Positions 34,332 through 45,007 of a DNA stretch of 64,000 bases are shown here, one piece after another (position 1 is the first letter of the stretch; the number at the start of each line of letters is the position of its first letter). A program made the position numbers and the translations under genes. This stretch comes from Gari tellinella (Eukaryota; Mollusca; Bivalvia; Cardiida; Psammobiidae): NCBI GenBank assembly GCA_922989275.2, contig OV277858.1, positions 11,656,001 to 11,720,000 on the forward strand, in the 5' to 3' direction. Below the pieces are notes generated by a model, which was given only the letters and a program-made list of their open reading frames with translations, had not been told where the DNA came from and searched no databases.

Positions 34332-36368
34332 CGTTGAAATTTGGCTTGTTAGTTAATTATAATTGTGAACCTAATTATGTATTTACGCTTATGTATAAAC
34401 ACTGTTTTTTTCAATTAATTATCTATTCTACTTATTCTCGGACAATGCTTGCTGCTTTATAAACGGGAGAAGAAAACAAACCCGCAAACTACACCGCAAA
34501 TTAACAGTCACACATGTTAGTATGCGAGAAGAGTGACGTCATTTTAGTCGGGGAAATCCCTGACAACGGCCATATTTTACTCTTACTTTTTTTTCACTAA
34601 CTAAATACTTAAGTATTTTCTTAGAGTAAAAGTTAGAGAAAAATAATCTTAGTTGAAAATGGTAGAGTTTAGAAAATTCTTAGTTAAATACTAAGAATGT
34701 TTCAGAATACGGCCCCAGGTCAGAATCCAACCCGATGTGTGGCCCCCTTTGACATCAAATGACTAGCCGTATTTTCAATCTTGGAATGCGTATGTATGGC
34801 AATAAAATTTAATGACAATATAAATTGACGACAACTTCCAATTGTGTACTTCAAACTTTGCCCCGGGAGACATCGTCTCATTTTACCATGGCAGGTATAC
34901 AGTTAGACTTTTTTACAACTGATGTTGGAATGTGTGTAATAATTCAAACTAAGAAAATCTCAGCTTAAAATTAAAACAAGAAAATACAATAAGTTAAAAT
35001 TGTCATAGCCTACACGGTTAGAGCTCTAACGATAAGGTCGCTTTTATACGTAAACAATTAATTGAGGCAGTATCCAGTGTAGATTGACTCCATTGTATTG
35101 CGACACTAATATATATGTGACACTTCGGTTACAAGCTCACACGCCGTTATCATGCTGGAATATATCTAAAGTATGATATTATTGTCCTAATAGATAAATG
35201 TATCATAAAACAGGAATACAATTGCATACTATTATAATAGATTGTGTTTTTAAAAAGCTTAACTCTACATTGAGCTAACCTTTTGTATTTACAAAAACAC
35301 CCGAATGATTTTAATAAGGCTATACAACCAACCGTTCACCAGTTTGTTATTCTATTTCGTTGTATTCAGATTGCCTTTGTCACTGACCTTTAGCATGGTG
35401 CACACTGTTAGTCTGTATTAGTTCTGATAAGCATTTACACTAGCAAAGAAATGTTTTAACCGGAGTATATCTGCACCTTAATTTTCAAATCAATATTCGA
35501 AATTGTATACCGGTATTATGTTCTGCTTTAACAAAAATGAATTTATTTGTCAAACATGTTTTAGAAAGCATTGACTGATAGTGAATATAAAGTGATGATA
35601 TAATCATTTAAAGCAGGACAAGTATTTGATTACTGGACATTACACACATATTAAAACGTGTAGTAACGCTTAATATATATATAGATCATGGGTCCGTTTT
35701 CTGAAGCATTCTAAGATATTTTTGCTCTCTAATTAAAACAATATTATCTTAAATTTCGGCACTTTACTAAAGCGTTTGATGATTTTACCTATTTTTTAAC
35801 TCGACACATTTAATGAAAATTATAATTATTCTTTTAGAAAATATTGTCTTAGTTTACCGCCATTTCAACTAAATAGTTGGGTATTCTCTCTTAGAAAGAT
35901 GAAACATCTAAGAAAATTCTCAACTGACCAAATTGACTATATAATTTTCTTAAAAAATCAGTAAAAGCTTACCATCTCTTAACGCTTTAGACTTTTCTAA
36001 AATGGAAACACTAACTTTTGAAAAACAACACTTATTGAATCAGTATAGTTAGGATAGATAATTCATTGAGTACAAATCGGTATATACTTTTAGATACGTT
36101 TAGCTGTGGCTTTTGTGCCGACGTTTGTGTTTTGAGTGGTTTCGGAAATTTGGGTCAACTTCGCGAGTGGCTAACGTCATTACAAACGACTAAGGGTACC
36201 GTTTAAGTCATTATTATTTATGGTCTTCATCGCAAAATCGTGAAAAATATTTATATTTATTTAAAATCTATATTTGAGTAATAAATGATCATTTTATGTA
36301 CAAGAACTGTCATGAGCGCATGATTAGTTCCACAATTATAACCAACTAACTAACGGAATTTCAAGAAA

Positions 36369-36430
36369 GTCGTCGTGGCTCAATAGAGAACGAGCTTAAC
36401 ATGTCGTGAGTAGCAGGTTCGAACCACAAA
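36369..36430 (+). repeat. tRNA-like head in R3
   Basis: GTGGCTCAATAG at 36,375 (A box) and CAGGTTCGAACC at 36,414-36,425 (B box), followed by GGGTACGATC as in the other copies. Confidence 0.8.
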
Positions 36431-36498
36431 GGGTACGATCTTTGTTTTTTAAAGGCTTTATTTTAAAAAAATCTTCATTATTTTCATTGATTCGTTTT

Positions 36499-37233
36499 TT
36501 AACCCTTATCCTGCTTATCATGGACACAGTCTGCGCTAGACAAGTTAACTCCTCACTGCTGATCGCGGACACTGTCCGTTTCCTGGAGTATATTAACATT
36601 CCAACATGGTGTACAGCACTACTGCAACCAATTATGAATGATGGATCGTGTATTCATTCATAAATAGTTCCCAAGTAATTATCACCTAGGTTAATCTTAA
36701 AATAACAGTAAGTTCCTGTATTTAAATGAAACAAGTGTGGTTCCCACAGAATCATGTCATATGAAAATATCAAACTGGAGATACACAGAATGAATGTTGA
36801 GGATGTTTATATCAATTACGTGGATTTACATGTTGAAAACATTTAAAAGGCATTCAGCCAGACCTATTAGATAGTTATCAACTTCATCTTTATTAACATT
36901 TTCATCATAATATTTTACTTATTAGTAGGTAATTAATCAAGTAATAATGAATATACATAGAAATTGTATTTGTTTGCCATTAAACATGTATATAAATAAC
37001 CATTTGTACCACTCCACATGTATACAAGCTGCTGATTTTTACACCAATGTGTAGCTGTTTTATTTATCTACAACTTTCTCACAGATACTAATTAGCTAAT
37101 ATTAATGGTCAATGAGATATAGCGGTCAAAGTAGGGTCAGTGCCGTTATCATGTAAACATATCACAGATGGTAAAGTTTAGCCGCAGTAGCTGAACTGAT
37201 AAGCCCTTAGTTACGTAGTAGGATAAGGGTTAA
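36499..37233. mobile_element. piggyBac-like element, 735 bp, with empty-site proof
   Basis: TTAACCCTTATCCTGCTTATC at the left and, on the other strand, TTAACCCTTATCCTACTACG at the right. The related uninterrupted site reads CGTTTCTTTAAATACAAATAACTGC (33,070, in two parts here), so the insertion lies exactly at a TTAA that became duplicated. This is the hallmark of piggyBac-type integration. No transposase ORF; an 85-aa ORF at 36,406-36,663 starts in flanking DNA and is incidental. Confidence 0.85.
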
Positions 37234-37300
37234 GATACAAATAACTGCTCAATCCGTTTACTGCCAAATTTTTCGTAATAATTTACTTCTTCACCGTTTC

Positions 37301-37702
37301 GTCAGTCAGGAAAAAGGTAGGTATCATTTTCTGTCTGTTTGGTGATTAAACAATTGCGAAAACGTATAGCAATTCGCTGATACAAAAGCTTTTTAATAAA
37401 TGTATACGCATCATTTATTGTAATTTGAACGGCTTTAAAAATCCCAATTAAGTGAATGACTGAACATGCCTTTTAAATATATTTAATCATTAACTTCCAC
37501 TAAAATGTTACGCCTTATCGGCTCATCAAAGTGAATAAGTAAACTTAGTAACGTTTTGAACGACGTGACGTCATCCACAGTTAAAAGAAACGTCACTCTA
37601 CTGTGACGAGGTCACTAACTGCAACATCCGACGTTATCATGGGCAGTAGTTTTTTAAGATAGCATGATGACATGTATTGAAGCAATACTGACGACAGGCC
37701 AT
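37301..37702. other. Intergenic DNA
   Basis: A TGACGTCA site lies at 37,566-37,573, close to two further GTGAC/GTCAC half-sites (37,594-37,620). No ORF. Confidence 0.4.
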
Positions 37703-38290
37703 TCAAATATACGTTGTAATATCGGAAAATAACCTTTTGTTTTCATGAAAGCCTGGCATATTCAATCTTTTATATTTAATTTTGGTTTGATAGCTTTTTA
37801 TAAATTCAATTTCTTTTGCTAATCTAGCCGAGATACTTTCGATATTTATTTAAAAAAGGAAAAATATCAAATTCTAAGTCAGTATTGCTGCAGGTGTCCA
37901 AATGACCACTGAGAGAAATTTGTCTTGTTGAAAGGTCTCTGATCTGTTGTTCATGTATGGTTTTTTCTAGTTCTGAGTTTATCTCCTGTCTGGCCGATAT
38001 AGTGTTCACTGCATCCAATGCACGTTATAACATACAAAACATTCTTAACGTCGCACGACATATTTGCGTTTACATAAATTATTGTGTCAATAAAGTTAAA
38101 GTGATTTTCTTGACTTTGTTAACATAAACTGCAGTTTGATGTTCCGCATTTTGTAAGCCTTACATTGTCCTTTTATGCTGCGATTGTATTGGGGAAATAT
38201 GGCGTCGGTTAGAAATGTTTTTAGGTTTGGTGGTTGGCGTTTGCTATTTATCAGTTTGGTATTTTTGAAACATTCATTCATCTTTGAGTC
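37703..38290 (-). pseudogene. Penelope-like GIY-YIG endonuclease relic
   Basis: Minus-strand frames, broken by small indels, spell the C-terminal endonuclease of a Penelope-like retroelement. In order: KRQPPNLKTFLTDAIF (~38,240), a Cys-rich linker with KCGTSNCSLC (~38,150), MSCDVKNVLYVITCIGC (38,060-38,010), the GIY-YIG core with HYIGQTGDKLRTR (38,010-37,960), then RDLSTRQISLSGHLDTC (37,940-37,890) and ISARLAKE (~37,825). The frame ends near 37,703. At least two frameshifts (in an A-run near 37,960, and near 38,160) and one stop show it is dead. The reverse transcriptase proper is not recognisable upstream. Confidence 0.8.
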
Positions 38291-38569
38291 TATCTATATG
38301 AGGGATAGATTATACTTAATTATTTGGAAGAGTTCTTTATTTCTAGTATTAAATGTTGACAAGTTTGGTAATACTTGTTCGTTTGTGTTTTGGTGATTTA
38401 TTAAGTAATTCATCTCTGGTTAAATGGTTTGCTTTTAATATGTATTGTGATATGTCAGTTTTCGGATAGTTCCTCTCTAAGAGTACTTGATACAATTATT
38501 TTAGACGTATTGCTTTGGTTGTAGTGTCTGATACTATTGTACAATTGCTGCGAGCAAGATTAAAATAGA
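38291..38569. other. Intergenic DNA
   Basis: Possible remains of the Penelope-like element's upstream part, but no frame could be followed. Confidence 0.3.
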
Positions 38570-38703
38570 ATATTACCACAGTGTCTGATCCGTGGTCTTT
38601 TATCAGTTCGAGCTGGTTGTGTAATCTAGCTCGCGGGATCTGGATTGAATACCTAACGAGAACTGTAACAAGACACTGGATCACGCACTGTGGTGATATT
38701 CCT
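38570..38703. repeat. Inverted repeat, 23-25-bp arms
   Basis: AATATTACCACAGTGTCTGATCC (38,571) mirrors GGATCACGCACTGTGGTGATATTCC (38,679), each longer than shown motifs, with a few mismatches. The spacer holds a second small inverted pair, CGAGCT and AGCTCG. Confidence 0.7.
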
Positions 38704-40552
38704 TTTATAATATACCTTAACTTATTCGGACTAGATCTAGATCTATATGTTGGTTACTTGAATAATCAATTACACATACATGTAGGCCCCTATATGTTAA
38801 AAAAATATGTGTTCGTATGCAATCTTTAACTATTTATGGAAGTCATGTGACCACCCAAAATATACGTTATTATATATTTGATGACGTACTACTTTGTTCT
38901 CGATATAATCCGTTATGTATGAATTAGCATTTTGCAACTAACGGTCATTTAAACGTTTAAGAGTATGAGTTGGACTGTTTTAATACTTTGGGGGAAAATA
39001 TTAGTAACAATTGGTGTGGTTGGTTGTTCACGCTTAAAACGGAAATGATTTGTTTACAGTTGAGCATCGCTTAGTTTCAACTTTTTTAAAAATAGCATCG
39101 GAACTTGGAATTCCGAAACGTTACGCGCAACGATTCTTTATACGAGTGTTTACGAACTATGGAACATGGGTTGTAATTTCCTATTGAAAATATATTTGTG
39201 TTACGATTAGCATATTATATCATGTTCAGTTATGGAAAGGTTAACTCTGAAAAAAAATGTAACTTAAAACGAAATATTGAGCTATCATATCTTAACCGTT
39301 TTGAATATATCTAGATACATTTACTATGGGATCATAATAACTTTACTTTCCGGGAATAATCAGTTTCCAAGCTCAATCTTAAAATAATACAACCTATTGT
39401 ACGTCCGTACGCTAAATAAAATGTGTAAAGTACTCTTGTTAAGACAATAAATGGACGGTATTAACTCATGTGACTCGGAACAGGAGCGTTGTATTCGAAT
39501 GCGGATCATAGTGCGTTGTAATGAAAATATGCCATACTTTATTCTTAATATATTTCAAAAAGTCATTCATATATATATTTAAGATGTCGAAAACATAAGT
39601 ATGCATATTTTCATGCAATTTGGATCATCTGCAGATGCATACATTGCAAATGCTAAGCAAGTGAATGCACATTTGTACTAGCAGAATGAGAAATTGCTGT
39701 CAATGTCGAACATGTCCAAGTATACATATGCAGATACGCTCATTCCCTTCAGAATCACTGCACCAATGCATTATTAAGTGTCGGAGACATTCCGTAAGAC
39801 CACTCTTGTCATGCACAAATGACACTTTCATAGGAACTCCAATGCGGTTTTGTTTCTTACGTTATTATCTACATGGAGGCCATCATTTTTTCCCGGAACC
39901 AATGCGTTGGATTTGACGTCACCCGAGTGTTACCGCGCAACCCATTCGTTTTGCCTACCCAGTATGACTGACGTGTTGAAAGAAGTAACTCTTTGTACAA
40001 GTGACACTGTAAGTTAATGCCCAGCAAAACTTCTCAGTATAGGTAATACAGTCTAATTGACCGTTAGACCAATAGACATTGGACAGTGAATGATATCACT
40101 GAAAAGTCCTTTGGTACAAAAGTCTGTGTGTACCTGTCCCTGCCATCGTTGCTAGACAAATACAGTCATGTGTGAATAAACGGATATAAATGGTAAATAA
40201 TATAGAGACAAACGGCAATCTAGTATTGCGCTAAAAAATCATAAAGTACTATCCACATCTGCGTAAAAGAGATGTTCAGATCAATCATGGAACTTTGTCA
40301 GGATCCAAACCGTCCTATTTGACATTTTTCACTGCAGCTGAACGCGATTCTCGGACAGCATATTGCGATCCATATCTGGGTGGCATCTCAAAACGTATAA
40401 TAAGGTATTATTTCATCCTTGTATATCAAGAACGGATCATGCGCCAATTAAAAATAGATTATTTTGATGTTTGCCCTGAATACCACTGTTAGTATACTAG
40501 GGGAAAAGTAAAATAACATTGACAAACAGGTTTAATACTGATAAGACGTCGC
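38704..40552. other. Intergenic DNA
   Basis: Contains TAGATCTAGATCTA near 38,730 and a TGACGTCA at 39,914-39,921 in a GC-richer patch. No ORF above 83 aa and none with recognisable features. Confidence 0.4.
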
Positions 40553-40785
40553 AGGGTGTTCGGATAGCGCAGTAGAAGCGCACCCGTCTTGAGTTCGATC
40601 CCGCGTCGAGGCAGTATGTGGGAGGGTTCATTGGTAGCCAGTCTGAACACGTGGGTTTTATCCGGGCACTCCGGTTTCCTCCAACAGAATTGACTGAATA
40701 TGCCATTGAGAGTTATTTGTATCAGTTAATGTAGCTTGTTTCGTAATCTATGTAAAAGAAATAAAGCCTAAACTTTAAACACTGT
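40553..40785 (+). repeat. tRNA-derived SINE
   Basis: Head: GGATAGCGCAGTAGAAGCGC (A box) and TGAGTTCGATCCCG (B box, 40,590-40,603). Body: GGGAGGGTTCATTGG, CACGTGGGTTTTATCCGGG and CACTCCGGTTTCCTCC, a conserved central block shared by many animal SINEs. The end reads AATAAAGCC near 40,760. The head lacks a few bases between the boxes. This is a different SINE family from the R3 tRNA-like head. Confidence 0.8.
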
Positions 40786-41353
40786 TTGACACCTGGTTTG
40801 AACAGAATGATGGCTATGATTGGTTGTACGGCACTGCATCACACACAAAGTCATATAGCGCCGATTAAAATGTGGAAACTACTATTTTAAAAAAGAGTAA
40901 CATTCGACATTCTTTCTCAGGTTAAATAAATAACCCACCATTCTAAGAGTTTACGAAAACGTGACAAAAAGAAATTTTCCCTGCTTTATAGATTGTATCA
41001 TAGAGCCACGACAACAACATCATGAGAGATATCGCCATTAGCACGACCTTCATTCAACATTATTATAAGTGACCTGGGAGATATTAAGATTACTTATAGA
41101 TCAGTTTGATTTATGTCTGATATAGTTCCACAGTGCATTTCAGATTTCCCGCCAAAACTAAATGTATTAGCATACAAGTAATATCCAAATAAGTATCCGA
41201 GTATGACTGCTTACAGCTCTACATAGCTGACTAGAAAGCAAAAGAGAGATTTTGCCACAGTGCAGGAAAATTTAAAAGGCTTTTTTAAATCATTTCGAGT
41301 GACTGTCGAACATGTCATTGCCAATTTTGAGTCTTACAAACCAGTGAACTACA
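40786..41353. other. Intergenic DNA
   Basis: The first part (40,815-40,880) shares a short repeat with 31,166-31,222. Nothing else seen. Confidence 0.4.
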
Positions 41354-41530
41354 TACGAGGGCTGTCCCAAAACATCGTATACTTTCCTTATAAAAGTGTT
41401 CGTTAAAACAGCAGAGACAAACATTCGTCTGTATATATATATATATATATATAATAAATAACGCGTCGCGCATTGTTTGAAGAAATAAATTGTGTTTTTA
41501 AAGCCTATAATACATCATCTATTTTTTTAA

Positions 41531-41564
<34 letters not shown>

Positions 41565-42913
41565 TATGTAAACCTGTGTGAAGTTTTAACGTGTTATCTT
41601 TAAAACTGACCAGCACAGAGTATTTTGAAACACCCTACCCGTCAAACCCCGGCGCACATTAGTTAACGTTATGACGTCATCGACGTAAACGTCACTCCTT
41701 TTCAAAATACTTGTAGTGGTGATCGATGTATTTTCGCCGACGCACAACCTCTTAAACAAGCTGGTATCTACATGTAGCTCGCGCAACACTATCAATGTTT
41801 CTTGTTTGAGCTGTCTTCAACGTTTTCAATTTTTGTCTGCATCAAAGAGGTTTTAGGTATGAAAATACTGCAAAATCTAATGGGCTAGGTCAATTGAATG
41901 TGGCGCATGTTAAAGCTTTTGAAAACCCAACACGGCAAGTTCCCAATGTGCATGCTGGGAAATGTGGCACGAAGCGATAACTTGGTGACATATGTTGCTT
42001 TTAAAGTTGTCAATGAACATCGGTCACTTCTCTCGTATCGTATGCAAGAGATCTGTGTGATTGGTGTTTGCTGAAAAAGTCCTGATCTCTCCTATATCGA
42101 CTCAAACAGAGGGTTGATACCTGGACACTTCTTTCTTTTTCTTCTGCACTTAGCAAGCGTGGCACCAACATAGCACCGACTCTCGACATGTTTAGTTTCT
42201 CATGGAAATGTCGATGTACAGACAATAATTATGCTGACCCCGAGGAGTTCAGCATTATATCTCCCCGCAAGACGCCGATCACCATTGATGACACTCCTCA
42301 CGTTTTCTACAGTGAAACTGTCAATTTCTTTCGACCGTCCCATCTTTACATTATTTTCTCAACCAATCCTTCTGAAAATCGCGTATGCTATTTGAACATC
42401 AGCAAGCGAGATGCTGTTGATTGTAGCTGTTTATACGTCTGTTTTGGGATCAAATGCAACTCAAAGTAGTATTCTTTGACATTCTGCTGCGCCGCCTTTT
42501 CCTCTGACGTCGTCATTTCTTGCGTCTTCAGAACACGGTATCATTCTCCATAACTAGATATTTTTTTTTTAATGACGCTAAGTTAATGAATTTTTCCAAG
42601 ATGACGTAATATATAAAACAACGTCAACATTCATGACGCAATTTCGCGCAAATTCCGATTCGAAATTGCTTTGTAGGAGGTTGTAAAATGTACATCTTTA
42701 AATCTACGTTTAAAATGTTGGCGTGCGCCACATAATCTGAACAACAGTAAATATTTACAAATAAAATAGGGTCATGTGTGTTCAGGAACCTTATAATTTT
42801 TTATTCAAATGTGAAAATGTTTGAAATAGCATTGGTAAAAAAAATCATAGAAATATCAGGTCGGGTTCTTCAAAAAAAATATTAGTCCACGGTGTTTTGG
42901 TACAGCCCTCGTA
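41354..42913. mobile_element. Mariner-like element, ~1.56 kb, TA flanked
   Basis: Ends: TACGAGGGCTGTCCCAAAAC at 41,354 and, on the complementary strand, TACGAGGGCTGTACCAAAAC ending at 42,913. The outermost TA on both sides is the target duplication of Tc1/mariner transposons. It encloses a broken transposase on the minus strand and two (TA)n runs (41,432-41,453 and 41,534-41,561) that have expanded inside the element. Confidence 0.9.
41900..42480 (-). pseudogene. Mariner transposase relic
   Basis: Minus-strand frames with multiple frameshifts. The segment 42,225-42,010 shows LNMSRV, LVPRLLSAEEKER and, near its end, a decayed version of the (V)TGDE-type first catalytic box. Upstream in another frame (42,350-42,240) VENVRSVINGDRR and ELLGVS match the region joining the paired helix-turn-helix domains of mariner transposases. 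The catalytic C-terminal half cannot be followed. The opposite-strand 93-aa ORF at 42,188-42,469 is a shadow. Confidence 0.7.
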
Positions 42914-43139
42914 CATGCGTTTTAGGAAGAACTGTGACAATATGTGCCGGTCTAATAGATCTGCAAGCTTAAATAAACTAGATTAAATTATTAACATACT
43001 TCTTAGCTTTTGTATTTGAACTCATTAATCGTTTCAGTTACCGATTAAGTAACCCGTATATCTTGGAACCTGACCTGCATGGGTACCCTTTCACCACAAG
43101 TCATGCGCATGTGATAATCGAGATGCCTTTAAAAGTTTG
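42914..43139. other. Spacer
   Basis: No feature seen. Confidence 0.3.
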
Positions 43140-43325
43140 GTTTACCTTCTGCTTATTATGCAATTGTCGTCTGCAAAACGTTGCCATATGTAACAACTCT
43201 CAATGTTCTGCATTTTTGTATAGACATTGTCAGCAGAATGTCAGACAGTTTAGTTTGACACAATATGAGCCGCCGCGTCATGCGGGGTTTTGTTTGGATC
43301 CAGACTGTTTGCAACAGTTATAACT
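43140..43325 (+). repeat. Decayed hairpin MITE fragment
   Basis: TGCAATTGTCGTCTGCAAAACG near the start, then GCCGCGTCATGCGG and TTTGGATCCAGACTGTTTGC (43,273-43,311) follow the MITE order, but the hairpin has lost one arm. Confidence 0.5.
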
Positions 43326-43539
43326 AAGACACCCTGCAACAGACAGTAGATTAACCTATAGTCCCATATAAACTCGTTTTTTACGAACCTAATTTATTCC
43401 TGAATTGCAGAAAATAATTCAAGCTGTTATTAGGAAATAAGCAGACGACAGAAAAATAGACGATACATAGAACCGAAACAGAATGAGGCCCGACTATTTG
43501 AGACACCCAGTCCAAACTAGTCGCGTGCCGTTACATGCT

Positions 43540-43770
43540 ATTCTCAATCAAAGGCAGCGAAAAAAGTATATTTCTACGATAAACCAAACAACAAGCAGAT
43601 GGCAATTTCAATAAGGTGATGAGTTTGGTATATTTATTCTGGAAATTGAATTTATTGACCATCGAAACGGACGTCCAAGCAATTCCTTGCATTTGAAAAA
43701 TTGCCCGGAGGGAAACCGAATCATTTCGTTATGGCAAAAATACAGTTAAACACGTTAAATTCTGATGTTT
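43540..43770 (+). repeat. Dispersed repeat R1, partial copy
   Basis: TTGACCATCGAAACGGACG, GCATTTGAAAAATTGCCCGG and AAAAATACAGTTAAAC match 16,570-16,680. Confidence 0.65.
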
Positions 43771-44089
43771 GTTTGCATTCCAGTATACATGTTCACCTGA
43801 ATTCTACCTTCTCAACTGTTGGCAGCCTTGGGGATATCACTACCTTTAGGGTCAGTGTGATTCAGACTGAATTTTGCATAGTTCCAGCTTGCTTGGATCA
43901 GATGAGAACGCTTTTAGCAACACGTTTGGCCTATGTACACTTGTCTCTGATGCCTCTCTTCTGTGCCTTGTAGCATCTCCTCTTTCTTTGTATTACTTTG
44001 TTTACTTCTTCATTCAACACCAAATATATACCTCACATGGACATCCTTAGTTGACCATAACCACTGTAAGGTCTATTCAGAAGCTTACG
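43771..44089. other. Intergenic DNA
   Basis: No feature seen. Confidence 0.35.
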
Positions 44090-44283
44090 TCAAAATTCCT
44101 CTACACCATATGCCTGATAAACCACTGTGATTTCAAGAAAGACATCTAAAAAAAATTTCCGCACGTCCTGGTCCTTCAGCTTCCAGGGCTGAAACTTGCG
44201 GTGTTCATAAGGTTGTATCGTTACAAGGAAATCACCTACCAAATGCCTGTGTTGTGTTGCATATTCCTCTCCTAGGATAGTAT
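44090..44283 (-). CDS. Possible exon of unknown function
   Basis: On the minus strand a good 3' splice-site context (TGCTTTTTTCAACAG, ending at 44,284) precedes a 64-codon open stretch to a stop at 44,090. The peptide (containing TQHRHLVGDFLVTIQ and HRKFQPWKLKDQDVRKFF) has an even composition unlike the AT-rich random ORFs around it. I do not recognise it. No companion exon was found, so this is a weak call. Confidence 0.2.
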
Positions 44284-45007
44284 CTGTTGAAAAAAGCATT
44301 GAAAACTTACCATAAGAGCAAAAGCTAATGGTTGTTGAAACTGTGGAGGCATTCAGTGTACAAAGGTTTCACGTCTCACTGAATCCGAAATAACTTGAAA
44401 GTCCTTAAGATCTGTACATGTAGCATATGATGAAATGATCACATGTCAATAGAATAAGCAGTCTGGAAACGTACATTCTTTATTTAGACAGTTTAAGTTT
44501 TTTAACTTGAATTCCCTTAAACTTGTGAAAATATTCAGTTGGCGAACATCATGTTTAAGATATCGAATCAGAATGTGTGAGTCATATAAGCTATCTTGAG
44601 CAAATGTCATGACAAAAAGAGAGTTCTCATTTCTTTGCAGACACTTCAGACTCTTTAGACTCACTTTAGACTCTGACCAGTAGTTAATTTGATATTACAT
44701 AAGTGTACTTACAGTGTACAAGGATGTTAACAACGTATTGAAAATGTCAGAAGAGTTTGGAGCCAGATACGAAAACAGGTAACGTTTTTTGAGTCGTACA
44801 TGGTTCTATGTCCATTTTGTGAACCAATAAAGTTATATATACCGCTGGAAATCTACTTTTAAAAGATATCTCCTGTTGCAAACTATATTTTTATCCGAGC
44901 TTTCTTTTTGAAGTTATTGCCAGTATAACAATGTTCTATCTCCATGTTTATGTTTTCTTGAGTCTTACAATGATATATGACCAATTTATCAAGTCATTGT
45001 GTTCTAA

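Larger units (their letters stand above)
32239..34718. mobile_element. Nested palindromic element, ~2.5 kb
   Basis: Outer ends: CCGTATTCTGAAACACTCTTAG at 32,243 (given here as the R3 start) and its complement at 34,694-34,716. Moving inwards, mirror-image pairs follow: R3 bodies; tRNA-like heads at 32,926-32,992 and 34,262-34,331; TTAA MITEs at 33,096-33,340 and 33,778-34,167; and an inner pair AGTCTCCAATT near 33,362 and AATTGGAGACTTT near 33,745. The centre is near 33,560. Arms differ by indels: the right R3 body lacks much of the middle of the left one. No protein is encoded. It sits inside R1. Confidence 0.8.
32070..35690 (+). repeat. Dispersed repeat R1, copy 4, split by the nested palindrome
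   Basis: The R1 5' part (ATTTGGTACAGCTAT, TCATCATTGATGCGTG) lies at 32,070-32,165. After the palindrome it resumes at about 34,722 (AATCCAACCCGAT, CTTTGCCCCGGGAGACA near 34,854, GACACTTCGGTTACAAG near 35,111, GCATTTACACTAGC near 35,430). It is followed by R3 at about 35,690, as in copy 3. Confidence 0.75.
35690..37300 (+). repeat. Repeat R3, copy interrupted by a TTAA element
   Basis: Begins GGGTCCGTTTTCTGAAGCATTC near 35,693, with the tRNA-like head at 36,369-36,430. It runs to CATTGATTCGTTTTT at 36,498 and resumes at 37,234 with GATACAAATAACTGC, continuous with the uninterrupted sequence at 33,068-33,095. Confidence 0.75.

Noticed and set aside
32926..36430. Genuine tRNA genes
   Set aside because: A and B boxes are present but no cloverleaf with a proper acceptor stem and anticodon arm can be drawn; all copies sit in dispersed repeat R3.
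42188..42469. 93-aa plus-strand ORF
   Set aside because: Antisense to the N-terminal part of the mariner transposase relic.
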